Positions 36,026 to 47,273 of a DNA stretch of 64,000 nt are shown in pieces; within the stretch, counting starts at the first letter, position 1; every line of letters begins with the position of its first letter. The notes below the pieces were generated by a model that saw only the letters and a list, made by a program, of their open reading frames with translations, was not told where the DNA came from and did no database searches. This DNA is from Chlorocebus sabaeus (Eukaryota; Chordata; Mammalia; Primates; Cercopithecidae). The translations under genes were made by a program, and so were the position numbers. The DNA is taken from assembly GCF_047675955.1 (NCBI RefSeq), contig NC_132916.1, positions 66,705,481 to 66,769,480 of the forward strand, in the 5' to 3' direction.

Positions 36026-37287
36026 TTATTTTCTCCTTGGGAACCTTGCTTGACAATTTTAATTGTCAATTCTATCTATTAAGACAGAATATATGTATGC
36101 TTATGATTGAGTAATGCCATTCGTAGATATATATTCAATAAACATCTGATATGCTGTTTTAAATAGGCCGTCCCTAAAACAAAACAGCTTCCTAAATCAC
36201 CACCATCTGAGTCTAATGTAAACTGATCAGAAACAGTGGCTCAGTTCTGGAGCTGGCTAAATATCACTCTTCGTTAGGGAAAACATTTGGCTAGTTCTTT
36301 GTTATTAAAGGATAAAATTGAATAATAGCATTGTAACTAGCCAGGGACTACCTATGATGATCTAGCCATAAACTGATAAAATGTGTATATATGCAACATC
36401 ATTTATACATTAAGAAACTTTTTCAGATATTGCCCACTAAGAGCACTGTCACCTTATAATTGAATTAGACTAGGTAAACATTTGCATTGTAATCAATTTT
36501 AAGTTTTGTGTTTTCTATCTCAAATGAAAGTCATTTTTGTACTTTTCTGGAATTTCACTACATAAAATAATTCATTATAAAATTAAGATTAGTTAAATAG
36601 AATATTCATATATAAATATCTTCAAATATATAAATATTCTATAGTTATAAAAATTATGTACATATGTAGAGGGAGAAGGAACCAGAGAAAGAGGGAGAGC
36701 AAGGAAATTAATATTACATATAGGTTGAGAAATGTGTCTAGGAATTTTATCTCCAAAGTTTTTTGTTTTCTTTTTAACATCCAATCTTCCCATACAAAGT
36801 AAATTACTAGAGCAATCTTCTAATTATGAAATGTCTAAAATTCAAACTGCAACTATGCGATTTTAATATACTTTATATAAAATGTATTGAAATCGAAATT
36901 ACTGCATGAATTTTTATATTCTTCTCTGATTGTGCCTGTGTGTTCTTAATCACTTAGATGAGAAAAAAATGTCTAGTCCAAAAGCTGGATTAATAAATAT
37001 CCAATTGACAGGCATTGTAGAAACAAGACATCTGGATTGAATTTTCTTCATTTTAACTAAATTTATATGTATTTGCTTAAAGATTTGTGTTCATTGTAGT
37101 GAAGAATATAATGAATATTTTAATAATATTTATTTTATTGATATTTTATTGAAATACTATAAAGTTATAATAATGTATTATTTAAATTCATCACAAAATT
37201 ACATATAAGAACACAGTATTGTCTCATATTTATAGAATGCATACACATCAAAGGTAAACATCTACTGGAATGAAATACTATTCGTTT
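36026..37287. other. Upstream intergenic sequence, nothing recognised
   Basis: AT-rich unique DNA upstream of NMBR. No repeat, RNA gene or coding frame supported. Confidence 0.55.
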
Positions 37288-37578
37288 CTTTATGTTTTGA
37301 GACAAGGTCTTGCTCTGTCACTCAGGCATATGCAGTGGCATGAAGATGGCTCACTATAGCCTCAACCTCCTGCATTCAAACAATTCTCCGGCCTCACCTT
37401 CCCCATGTACCTGGGACTGCAGGTGTGCCAAACCATGCCTCGCTACGTTTTCTAATTTTTTGTAGAAATGGGGTCTCACTTTGCTGCCCAGGTATCTCAA
37501 ATTCTTGGGATCAAGCAATCTTCTTGCCTCAGCCTCCCAAATTTCTATAATTATAGGCATGAGCCATAGCTCCCAGCT
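37288..37578 (-). mobile_element. Alu, old and diverged (AluJ-like), reversed
   Basis: Reversed dimer from TTTTGAGACAAGGTCTTGC to GGCATGAGCCATAGCTCCCAG. Many substitutions. Confidence 0.85.
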
Positions 37579-38095
37579 ATACAAACCTTTTTGTTGTATT
37601 CAATGTGTCATATACCATATTAGGTTCCTTAAACTCATATACTTAATGTTTATCAATATTCTTGGATGAAAATACTTGAGTCTTAATTTAACATGATCCA
37701 CAGAGACAAGATAAATTGTTTAATTTCAAAGAGACCTCATAAAATTGCATTTTGGAATTTATTGTACTTGAAATCAGTGTGTGTTATGTCTCTTTGTTTC
37801 TAGAGAAAACAATTGTGTGAAAAAAAATGTGGTTTTTGTATAAATGAAGTATACACTTTTAAACCTGAGTATTCGATGTTTATAAATACACACTTTATAT
37901 TTTATTACCCTAATATAGGAACTGTTCAGAACCATATTGATGCCGTTTCAAATCCATTGACATGAGTATTATTGTTGTAAGTGAATATGAAGAATTTGAA
38001 ATGTAAACCAATTGCATAATCCTCATCTGCTTCAATGTATCTATCCTTCAGTGTATTATGAAAAAATATAAAATATTATACTTATGGAGACATTT
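37579..38095. other. Intergenic sequence, nothing recognised
   Basis: AT-rich unique DNA with no supportable feature. Confidence 0.55.
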
Positions 38096-38099
38096 TATA

Positions 38100-38345
38100 G
38101 ATTTTTCTTAAGATCATGACCAAGGCAAGAATACCCACTATTATCATTGTTATTTAACACAATAGAGGAGATTCCAATCAATGCTATTACAACAGAAATG
38201 GAAATGAAAAGCATAAAATTTGAGAGAAAGGAGATACTAACACAAGGATAGAATATTAAAATCAAAATGGAATTGGCAAAAGAACAGAAAACACATCAAC
38301 AGAAGAGAAAAGAAAGTTCAAAGGCAGTTGAATGTAGATAAGGAA
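38100..38345 (+). mobile_element. Old L1 ORF2 fragment
   Basis: Sense similarity to the ORF2 segment around GACCAAGGCAAGAATACCCA followed by TTATTTAACACAATAGAGGA. Strongly decayed. The following sequence to about 39.2 kb may be older L1 5' material (SAAGATGGAGTAACAG-type phrase near 38580), but this is weak. Confidence 0.5.
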
Positions 38346-39215
38346 ACAACACTAAAATGTGTGTTGCAACAAATACACACTTAGTAGATAATACTGGGAA
38401 AACTGGTTCACAGGCAAGGAGAATAAAATGGAGTCTGTATGTATTACTATATGTAGTATTACAATTCTAGTGCATTAAAGGTCACAGTATGAAAAAGTAA
38501 TTTGGGGAACATAATAGAAGAAAATCTTAAAGAATACATATGAGACCATGTGGGTGGGAAGTGATTCCTACTTCAAGTCAAGATGGAGTAACAGAGAATA
38601 CACTGAAAAAATAAACACCAGACAAAACATATTAAAGAGTAGCTTTTATACACTGGCAGCACAAAAGAGGCAGCACAAAACAGTGATCCCTAAGACAGGG
38701 TTAACAGATGAGATGAGCTCTACCATTGCTCTATCTTACTGCCTAGAGAAAGAGTTTTCAACCCATGCACAAGGATAAGGAATCCACACTGAGCCTGGAA
38801 TTTTCTCTTACTTGAGATGGAATTAGAATCAGCAGAACAGAGAAAAGTGAGTCATATAGAGAAAGAACTCTGGAGATTCACAGAATTTCCCCTTGGGTTT
38901 TCAGCTAAATACATGTTTCTATCTGCATGTGGGAAAATTAACCAATTCTCAGGAAAACACTTAACCAAAAGGGGTCAATTAGTGATTTAAAGAAGCTATG
39001 TTCCTACCAGCCAGAGTATAACAACTTTGTAAGGGACATAGTTTCAGGTACATTACTTAGAAGTGTATTGTATCTGTAGTTAGGAAAAATTAACCATAGA
39101 CCAAAGGCTTCTCTGGTCTTTCCCTCAAAGCTTAAAAGCAAAGATTAAAATGGGAAAACTAGTTCTAAGAAACCTGATGGTATATTAGAACAAACCCTAG
39201 GAATATTTAAAGTAC

Positions 39216-39430
39216 TGATGCTCCTTGATTTATATTTGGGCTACATCTCAATAGATGCATCATAAGTTGAAAATATCCTAAATGGAAAATGCATCTAATA
39301 CCCTAACAAACCCACCATAAATAAAGTTTAAAAATCATAAGTCAAATCATTGTAAGTGCAGATGCTCCTCAACTTAGGATGGAGCTACATCCTGAGAAAC
39401 CCATGATTAAAGTCAAAATATTGTAAGTTG
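39216..39430. repeat. Two diverged direct copies of a transposon-like unit
   Basis: Copies begin at 39216 (TGATGCTCCTTGATTTA) and 39360 (AGATGCTCCTCAACTTAGG) and run in parallel through CTACATC, then GTAAGTTG-type wording. The unit resembles the end of a Tigger/mariner-type DNA transposon known to me by the phrase GATGCTCCTCGACTTA. Family not certain. Confidence 0.55.
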
Positions 39431-39562
39431 CACTCTAGTAAACTGGGGCTCTCTATAATGTTTAAACTATGTAGAATCCAATAAGGTAAAATTAAAATGT
39501 CTGGCTGACATGCTCTTGGAAATTACCAACCATGAAAATCAGCAGGTAATTACATCTAAAAG

Positions 39563-39678
39563 TAAGGACAAAAGTCAGTTAATTGAAACTAAACCAATAA
39601 TGGCACAGATGATATATATGTAAGGACAAAAGTCAGTTAATTGAAACTAAACCAATAATGGCACAGATGATATATATG
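39563..39678. repeat. Exact 58-bp tandem duplication
   Basis: 39563-39620 and 39621-39678 read identically base for base, starting TAAGGACAAAAGTCAG and ending GATATATATG. No further copies. Confidence 0.97.
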
Positions 39679-41124
39679 TATTTAAGAACATTAAAAATGT
39701 TAACAAGACTCTGTTCCATGTGTTGAAGAAGGAATTTGCATATTAAGGAGAGACATGAAAAATATAAAAATACATACATTAAATTTTAACAGAAGAAAAA
39801 AGTCATAAAAGTAAACTTCATAAAATTAACAGCAGAAAAAAAAAAAACACTGCAGGAGAAAAGGTAAGTGAATTTCTCAATGTAGTAGTAGAAAGTACGC
39901 AAAACAGAATATAGAGAGAAAAAGACTGGGGTAAAAATTGAACAAAGCGTTCACTCTGGGAAACTTTAAGTAACTATAGTTGGATCTTCAAAGGACAGAA
40001 GAAAAAAGAATGGAAGAAAAAATATTTGAAGAAAAAGCAGCTCCAAATTTTTCATAGTTAATGAAAGCTAAACCCTTCACATCCAAGAGGCTCAACAAAC
40101 CCCAGGCAGAAGAAACACAAAGAAAAATGTGCCAACATGAGAAACTAGAAACTATTTTGTTAACATCAGGAACAAAGAAAGGATGTGTACTCTCACCTTT
40201 CCTTTTCAATTTTGTACCGGAAGTTCTCATCAAAGCAATAAGACAAGAAAAAGACATAGGGTGATAATGATTGTAAAGGAAGAAATAAAATGTCTTTGTT
40301 AACAAATGACATGATTATTTATTAGAAAATCTGAAAGAATCAACAAAAGACTTTTGCAACTAATAAGTAACCATGGAGAGGTTGCCAAATAAAAATTAAT
40401 ATACAAAAGTAAATCACTTTCTTACATACCATCAATTACTAAGTGGAATTTGACACTGAGAACACTAAAAAATTTACAGTCACCCCCAAATATGAAGTAC
40501 TTGACTAACTCTAACAAAATGTGCATGATACATAAAAGGAAAATTAAAAAACTGAAGAAAATTGGAGAACTAAATAAAAAGATATTCCACATTCATGGAT
40601 CTGAAAACTCAAGTTTTCCTTGTCAAGTTGTAAGTTATTTTCACCTTCATCTATAAATTCAATGCTATCTTAATCATAATCCCAGAAAGGTAATTTGTGG
40701 ATATCAGCAAAGTGAAAACAGGCACAAGACTCAGAATAGCCAAAGAGAAAACAAAGTTGGAAGATTGACACTACCTTATTTCAAGATTTATTATAAAGCT
40801 GTAGTAATCAAAACAGTATGGATATTAATGAAAGAATAGACAAATAGATCAATGGAAGAGACAAGAGAGCCCACAACTGGACCCACATAAATATAGCCAA
40901 CTGCTCTTTGACAAGGAACCAAAGGCCAAACAATGGAACCAAGAAGTCCTTTCAACAAATGGTGCCTGAAAAAAAGGATGTTCTCATGCAAAGGGAATGA
41001 ATCTAGACATAGAGTTTAAACCCTCCACAAAAATTCACAAAAAGTAGATCATAGACCTATAGGTAAACTACAAAAATTATAAAATTCCTAGAAGAACACA
41101 TAGAAGAAAATCCAGATGAACTTG

Positions 41125-41509
41125 TGTATTTGTCTGTTTTCACAATGCTATAAAGAACTAACTGAAACTGGGTAATTTATAAAGAAAAGAAGTTTAATTG
41201 ACTCATAGTTTCACAAGCTTAACAGGAAGCATGACTGGGAGGCCTCAGGAAACTTACAATCATGTCATAAGGAGAAAGGGAAAAAAGGACCTTCTTCACA
41301 TGGTAGCCGAAAAGAGAGAGACTGTGAAGGGGAAGTGTCACACACCTGCAAACAAGCAGATCTTGTGAGAGTTCACTCACTGTCATAAAAACAGCAAGGG
41401 GGAAGTCTCCCCCATGATTCAATCATCTCCCACCAGGCCCCTCCCCCAACATGTGCAGATTACAATTCGAGATGGGATTTTGCTGAGGACACAGAGACAA
41501 ACCATATCA
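41125..41509 (-). mobile_element. MST/THE1-family solo LTR, reversed, inside L1
   Basis: A 385-bp LTR, TGTATTTGTCTG to CCATATCA on the plus strand (TGATATGG to ACA when reversed), with exact TSDs ACTTG at 41120-41124 and 41510-41514. Solo form. Confidence 0.95.
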
Positions 41510-41532
41510 ACTTGAGTATATCAATGACTCTT

Positions 41533-41932
41533 CTTTTTTTTTTTTTTTAATTTTAGAACAAGCTTCTCCAACTGACGTCTCAAAGGTTGCATGAGGCCCA
41601 GGATTTGAATGCAGCCCAACATAAATTTGTAAACTTTTTTTTTTTTTCTGAGACAGAGTCTCTCTCTGTCACCCAGACTGGAGTGCAGTGGCGCAATCTC
41701 AGCTCACTGCAAGCTCTGCCTCCTGGGTTTATGCCATTCTCCTGTCTCAGTCTCCCTAGTAGCTGGGACTACAGGCACGTGCCACCTCACCCAGAGAATT
41801 TGTTTGTATTTTTAGTAGAGATGGGGTTTCACTGTGTTAGCCAGGATGGTCTCGATCTCCTGACCTCAGGATCTGCCCGACTCGGCCTCCCAAAGTGCTG
41901 GAATTACAGGCATGAGCCACTGCACCCCGCCA
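41533..41932 (-). mobile_element. AluY with 87-bp 3'-transduced flank, one outer TSD
   Basis: In element orientation the order is Alu body (41931 to 41648), A13 (41647-41635), 87 bp of non-Alu sequence (41634-41548), a second A14 tail (41547-41534), then the TSD. Exact 11-bp TSDs CAATGACTCTT lie at 41522-41532 and 41933-41943, outside both parts, and none sits at the inner A-run. This is the structure of read-through transcription past the first A-tail and co-mobilisation of the flank. Confidence 0.85.
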
Positions 41933-43233
41933 CAATGACTCTTAAGATACAAAACTGAAGAGATAATCCATGAAAAAAATAATTGATCAACTATACTTAA
42001 TAACTTATTCAAAACTAAAAATTCTGCTTTGCAAATGACACTGTTAAGACAATAAGCAGGCTAAAGACTAGGATTTATGATCCAACACATACAAGTATCA
42101 CAAAGAATTCTTACAACTCAAGATATTCAAAATACACAAAGAATTTTTTAAATTCATCAATAAAAAATAAAAAATCCAATAAAAAATGGACAAAACACTT
42201 TAATAGACATCTCACCAAAGAAGATACACAAGTGTAAATAAGCATATTAAAAGTTGTTTACATCATGTCATTAAGCAATTGCAAATTAAGACAACAAGAT
42301 ACCCCTATACATTGATTAAAATGGCACGACATTGCAACTTTATTCAAAACACTGCCAACCTTAAATGCTGAGCAGGATGTAGGACAACAGGAATTCTCAT
42401 TCACTGATGGTGAAAATACAAAATTTGGAAGACAGTTTGTCAGTTTCTTACAAAATTAAACATGTTCTTACTATGCTATTCATCCATCACACTCCTTTCT
42501 ATTTACCCAAAAGATTTGAAAGCATATGTCCACACAAAAACCGACACATGGATGTTTATAACAGCTTTATTTGTAATTGCCAAAAGTTGGAAGAAAAGAT
42601 GTCTTTTAGTAGGTGAATGAACAAATTGTGGTACAACCAGATGATTGGGTATTATTCAGCCCTAAGAAAAATGAGATATCCAGTCATAAAAAGACATGGA
42701 AGAAACTTAAATGTATGTTACTAATTGAAATAAGTCAATCTGAAAAGGCTGCATACTGTATGATTTCAACTATATGACATTCTGGGAAAGATCAAACTAC
42801 AGAGACAGTAAAAAGTGCTTCCCAGGGGAAGGGAGGAGGAAAGGACAAATGTATTTATTGCAGAGGATTTTGCAGTAGTAAAATTACTCTGTATTATACT
42901 ATAATTCTAGAAATGTGTAATTACACATTGGTTCAAACCCAGAGATTGTACAACAGGAAGATTGAACTCTAATGTAATCTATGACTGAGTGATAATGATG
43001 TCTCAATATAGGTTCATCTAATTGTAACAAATGTGCCACTTTCATGAGGAAAGTTGATAATGGGAGACTATGTATGTGTAAGGGTAGAGGGTACATAGGA
43101 GACATAACTATACTTTCTTCTTAATTTTGCCATGTCAAAGTAGATTTTACTGTCTTAGTCTGCTCAGACTGCTATAACAAAATACTATAAATTGGGTAGC
43201 TTATAGAAAAGAGATTTTTATTTTCTACATTTC

Positions 43234-43626
43234 TGTTAAAAGAGAATTCTTAGTCAAATTAAATTTTACAGAGTTTAAATGAGCAGAGAACAATTCACAA
43301 ATCGGGCAGCCTCCTGAGCCAGAGTAGGCTCAAAGAGACTCCAGCTCAGCCATGTGGTGGAAGGAGATTTATGGACAAAAAGAGAAAAGTGATATACAGA
43401 AAACAGAAGTGAAGGAAGAAATAACCAGATTGGTTCTAGTTCAGCATCTGCCTTATTTGAACATGGTTTGAATAATTGGGCCCCTTTGATTGGACCAGTC
43501 TCAATGATTAGCACAAGAGCAGGTTCCAGTCTTCTATTCAGGTGGTAGTTCACTAGGTACAGAGAAACCTTTATGTCAAACTTAAAATATGTAAGGAAGC
43601 AGCTTTCAGCTACACTTGATTTAACA
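43234..43626 (-). repeat. 3' LTR of the reversed endogenous retrovirus
   Basis: A 393-bp copy with the same phrases as the 5' LTR in the same order: CCTGAGCCAGAG, AGAGACTCCAG, CCCCTTTGATTG, ATATGTAAGGA-GCAGCTTT, CTTGATTTAACA. Confidence 0.85.
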
Positions 43627-46600
43627 ATTCCTTGTTTTGGGTCATCCTCTCAAAATTGATCATTGATCAAAACTTTATCATTGACGTCACTAGCACCATG
43701 ATAAATATACTTATTTGGTCTCAAACCCCATTGGGAAATGCAGAACAGTGGGTTTTTTAAGGTTAGAACAAGGACTTCAGATTAATTTCTTTGTAGGGGT
43801 TAGGTTAGAGGGTAGCTCTTTATGGTGGAATCTCCTGTTTACAGGAGAAAAACAAAACTTGGTTTGTTCTAGGATCTATCTTTTTCTTTAAGGTCTTAGT
43901 TTGATAATGTCAGATTTAGCATAAGTGACTCTAATTTGGTTTAAAATGGTCTATTGGGGCCTAGGGCATGAGCTCAGTCCAAAACAATGGCCTCTCATAA
44001 TTTTGCTTAAAAATAACCCTCTTTGGTCAAGTTCTCACTTAGGTGAGAGAACGACCAAAACTTCAGGCCTTAGCACCACTCTCAGTTACCATCACTTTGG
44101 GTTTCTGGTCTCAGCACATCATTTATAGGCTGCAGTGCCCTCATGGTCACAGATTTTTTTTCAGCTCTTGTCATTCCAATTGAAGAGAGACCATTTAACA
44201 CTCTAAAGATGGCTGTATGCAAACATTTAAAACTTTTAAGAGAACACAGTGCACCAGGGAAACTACTATTATGACTATCTGGGGATAATACCGAGAACTT
44301 GGAGTATGCTCCTTAGCCAGGATTGCCATGAACCAAGCCAACTACAATCAAACAGATCAAGGAATGAGCTAACAAGTCTGCTTGCTTTACTAAAGCAGCC
44401 TGTTTATTGATCCACTACAACTGAATCTCTATAATACCAGATTTTTTTATCCATGGGAAACAAGAAGTACAAGCAACTGCACAAATACTTCTGCTTAGCC
44501 AGTAAGTAATTTAAAGCAATTCTATTATGTAGTATAACTTTCACAAGAGAATTTAAAATCTATTCTGCAACCCTTAAAGCCTCCTAACAATGTTCTCTTT
44601 AACCTGTGATGTTGGTTAAGAGGAGTGGAACCTATAATGTAGGTTAAGAGGAGTGAATCAGTGTTTGCTTCTGACTAATTATGAGGCGACAAATGTACCA
44701 TTAAAATTTCTCACCTACGTTGTCCCTTCGTCTTCCATTTATCAAGGCATAAGGTTGTCCAGGTATAAAGCTGACTGCAAAATTCTTCACAAATAAAGAT
44801 AGATCCCATGAGTGTACACAACAGACCCCCTTTTCAGTTCTATTGTTCAAAAAGACATAAGCAAGGGAAAAATGGAAAGATAAAAGTCTCATGATAACGG
44901 AGAAATCTTGATCCATGATTATGGGGAAGAGCTGTCCATATCAAAGATGCCATCTGCTTCTGGGGAGAAACTTCCCTGGTTAGCTTTACCTTAAGGTTGT
45001 AAATGAGTGTACAGTTGCAAAAGCGCAAGACACCTATGTGAATTGTGAGATTATGAACCCAAGGTTCAAGGTGCCGAAGTTTTGCTGCAATGTGCATGGC
45101 TCAATGGCAGCCTTTCTCTGATACTCTGAGAAGACCATGGAGTCTAATCCTTGGGTTCTAGATTATGAAGGGGTTGATTGTCCCCAGTCAGTAGACCATG
45201 AAATGCATTCATTACCTGGTGAAAATACACTTTGGCAAAATGACCTTCTGTTATAAAAACAGCCCTCTTGAATGGGAAAGCTTTTATACAACCAGAAAAC
45301 ATGCATTAAAAATTGCAATTGAATGAAATCCTTTCATAAATGTTTAAAAGGCCCATCAGGTAACAGAAATGTATATAAAGTTTTAAAACCCAGAAATGGG
45401 TTTGATAACAAAACATTGGCCAAAAACTATTTGAGCAATTTAGAACAGTCATCAAAATAATATATTTTTTAATTTGGATAATTTTATTTATTCCATGATG
45501 GGTCATGGAATGCAGAGCTTCTAATAGCAAACAGTTGAAGGACTCAGGGTGAGGTGGCTGTCCAGAATCTCCATGAATCCATTCTTAACACTTGATTTAC
45601 ATTTTTTAAAATACCAGTTGTTTCTCCTATTTATATGCATAGCACTGATAACTGATGGGCTATCACAAGCAATTTGACTTGCACTATGGAGTTTATTCAA
45701 ATTGTATATCTAAGTATTTCAGTACTGCGTGGTTTACTATGAAAATCTCACAAAGTATTTTCTTGGTATTCAGTTAATTTTTGCCCTGCCTGTGTTAGCA
45801 GTTTTATAAACCAATCAATCTTTTCATCAAAGTGTTGAAAATTCTTACCCAGTCCAAATCATGTATTTCTAAAGTTATCAGAAACTTGTATTCAAGAGTG
45901 CTTGTCAGGGTTCTTTCTATACTTTCATGAAACTCCTTAAAGATAACATACTCTGGGATTTTGTGAGCAAAACCAGAAACTGCATTAGAAACTGCATTAG
46001 AATTAGACAATCAACTGTGAAGATAACTGACATGGAGTCTCACTATGTTGGCCAGGTTGGTTTGAGCTCCTGGCCTTAAGGTATTCTACCGCCTCTGCCT
46101 CCCAAAGTGTTGGGTTTACAGGCATGAGCCACCACACCTAGCATAAATGGTCATAGTTAAAGACACAACTGACTAGGAAATGTGGTCGTTTCTGTGGCCT
46201 GCAAAAACTAAACCATAATTACGGTTGATAGCATATAGCTAAACATATTAGAATTTTAGAAATTTTATACAATTTTGGAACATCTATTAATAATTTCATT
46301 AAAATATAACTTGAAGAAGGTTGAAGTCATTTTTTATTTGGCAGTGGTTTCCATGTAATTTAACATGTCAAAAAATCGGCCTGTCTCTCCTTTGGATGTT
46401 TTAGGGCCTTCTGCAGCATCCCAAAGTTAGAGATCAAAAAAGACTTAACTTTGAATCTGAAACTTGATTTTGGAAAGCTCATCAAATATTTCAAAGTATT
46501 AAAACACTTGACCAAAATAGAATCACAGGTCACCATAAAAATAAGTCATTCATTTAGCCAAAGTGATAATTAAAAGATATTTAAAAATCAAAAACCTGTA

Positions 46601-46748
46601 CTCTTTAATAGAGAAGGCTGCTTTCCAAATAAGGAAAAGACTTAAGACAGTGTAAGAGAATCTCTCTCTTCTTCTCTCCTCTCTCTCTTTTTTTCTTTTT
46701 ACAGTTTACTCAAAAAGTGAGGAAAAATGTTTGAATATGTCTGATTAA
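43627..46748 (-). other. Retroviral internal region, 3' part
   Basis: Decayed internal sequence of the endogenous retrovirus. Open frames on the minus strand (44701-44916, 44840-45097, 45306-45530, 45804-46010) are short and disconnected. I could not assign them to gag, pol or env. Confidence 0.5.
46031..46143 (-). mobile_element. Partial Alu (right half), reversed
   Basis: GGAGTCTCACTATGTTGGCC to GGCATGAGCCACCACACCTA. Only the last about 113 bp of the reversed element's plus-strand reading is present, inside the retroviral region. Confidence 0.85.
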
Positions 46749-47268
46749 TGTCATGCACATCCATTCGAAGAGACCACCCAACAGGCTTTGCGTGAGTGAT
46801 AAAGCTTTTTAATCACCTGGTTGTAGGCGGGCTGAGTCCAAAAAGAGAGTCAGCATAGGGTGGTGGGATTTTCATTAGTTCTTATATGTTTGGGATAGGC
46901 AGTGGAGTTAGGAGCAATTTTTTGCGGGTGGGGGTGGATCTCACAAAGTACATTCTCAAGGGTGGGGAGAATATTACAAAGTACCTTCTCAAGGGTGAGG
47001 AGGGTGTATTGTACAAAGTACATTCACAAGGGCAGGGGAATATCACAAAGCACATTATTGAAAGGGCGGGGAGGGTGTATTGTCACAAAATCAATTGATC
47101 AGTTAGGGTGTGGCAGGAACAAATCACAATGGTGGAATGTCATCAGTTAAGGCAGGAACTGGCTATTTTCACTTCCTTTGTGGATCTTTAGTTGCTTCAG
47201 GCCATCTGGATGTTTAGGTGCAGGTCACAGGGGATATGATGGCTTAGCTTGGGCTCAGAGGCCTGATA
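46749..47268 (-). mobile_element. LTR7-family (HERV-H type) solo LTR, reversed
   Basis: A 520-bp LTR: on the minus strand CAGGCCTCTGAGCCCAAGCT at its start and AAAGCCTGTTGGGTGGTCTC then GCATGACA at its end, both LTR7-family wording. Exact TSDs ATTAA at 46744-46748 and 47269-47273. It carries four copies of a roughly 35-bp subrepeat (about 46940-47095). Short frames reading this subrepeat on the plus strand are artefacts. Confidence 0.88.
46940..47095. repeat. Four-copy subrepeat inside the LTR7-family LTR
   Basis: Units begin CACAAAGTACATTCTCAAGG, ACAAAGTACCTTCTCAAGG, ACAAAGTACATTCACAAGG and CACAAAGCACATTATTGAAAG. Each is followed by a G-rich GGGNGGGGA-type stretch. Confidence 0.85.
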
Positions 47269-47273
47269 ATTAA

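Larger units (their letters stand above)
39870..43145 (+). mobile_element. Ancient L1 (L1M-like), interrupted by two later insertions
   Basis: Sense L1: an upstream portion (AAGAGGCTCAACAAACCCCA near 40087), ORF2 remnants (from about 40174) and a long old-type 3' end (GATGTCTCAATATAGGTTCA, GATAATGGGAGACTATG, about 42990-43070). The L1 reading continues from 41124 to 41510-41532 to 41943, showing that the solo LTR and the Alu inserted into it. There is a jump between the upstream part and ORF2, so it also carries an internal deletion or is two pieces. No intact frame. Confidence 0.75.

Noticed and set aside
46886..47150. Two overlapping frames giving repeated short peptides
   Set aside because: They read the four-copy subrepeat of an LTR7-family LTR. 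The periodicity explains the open frame.
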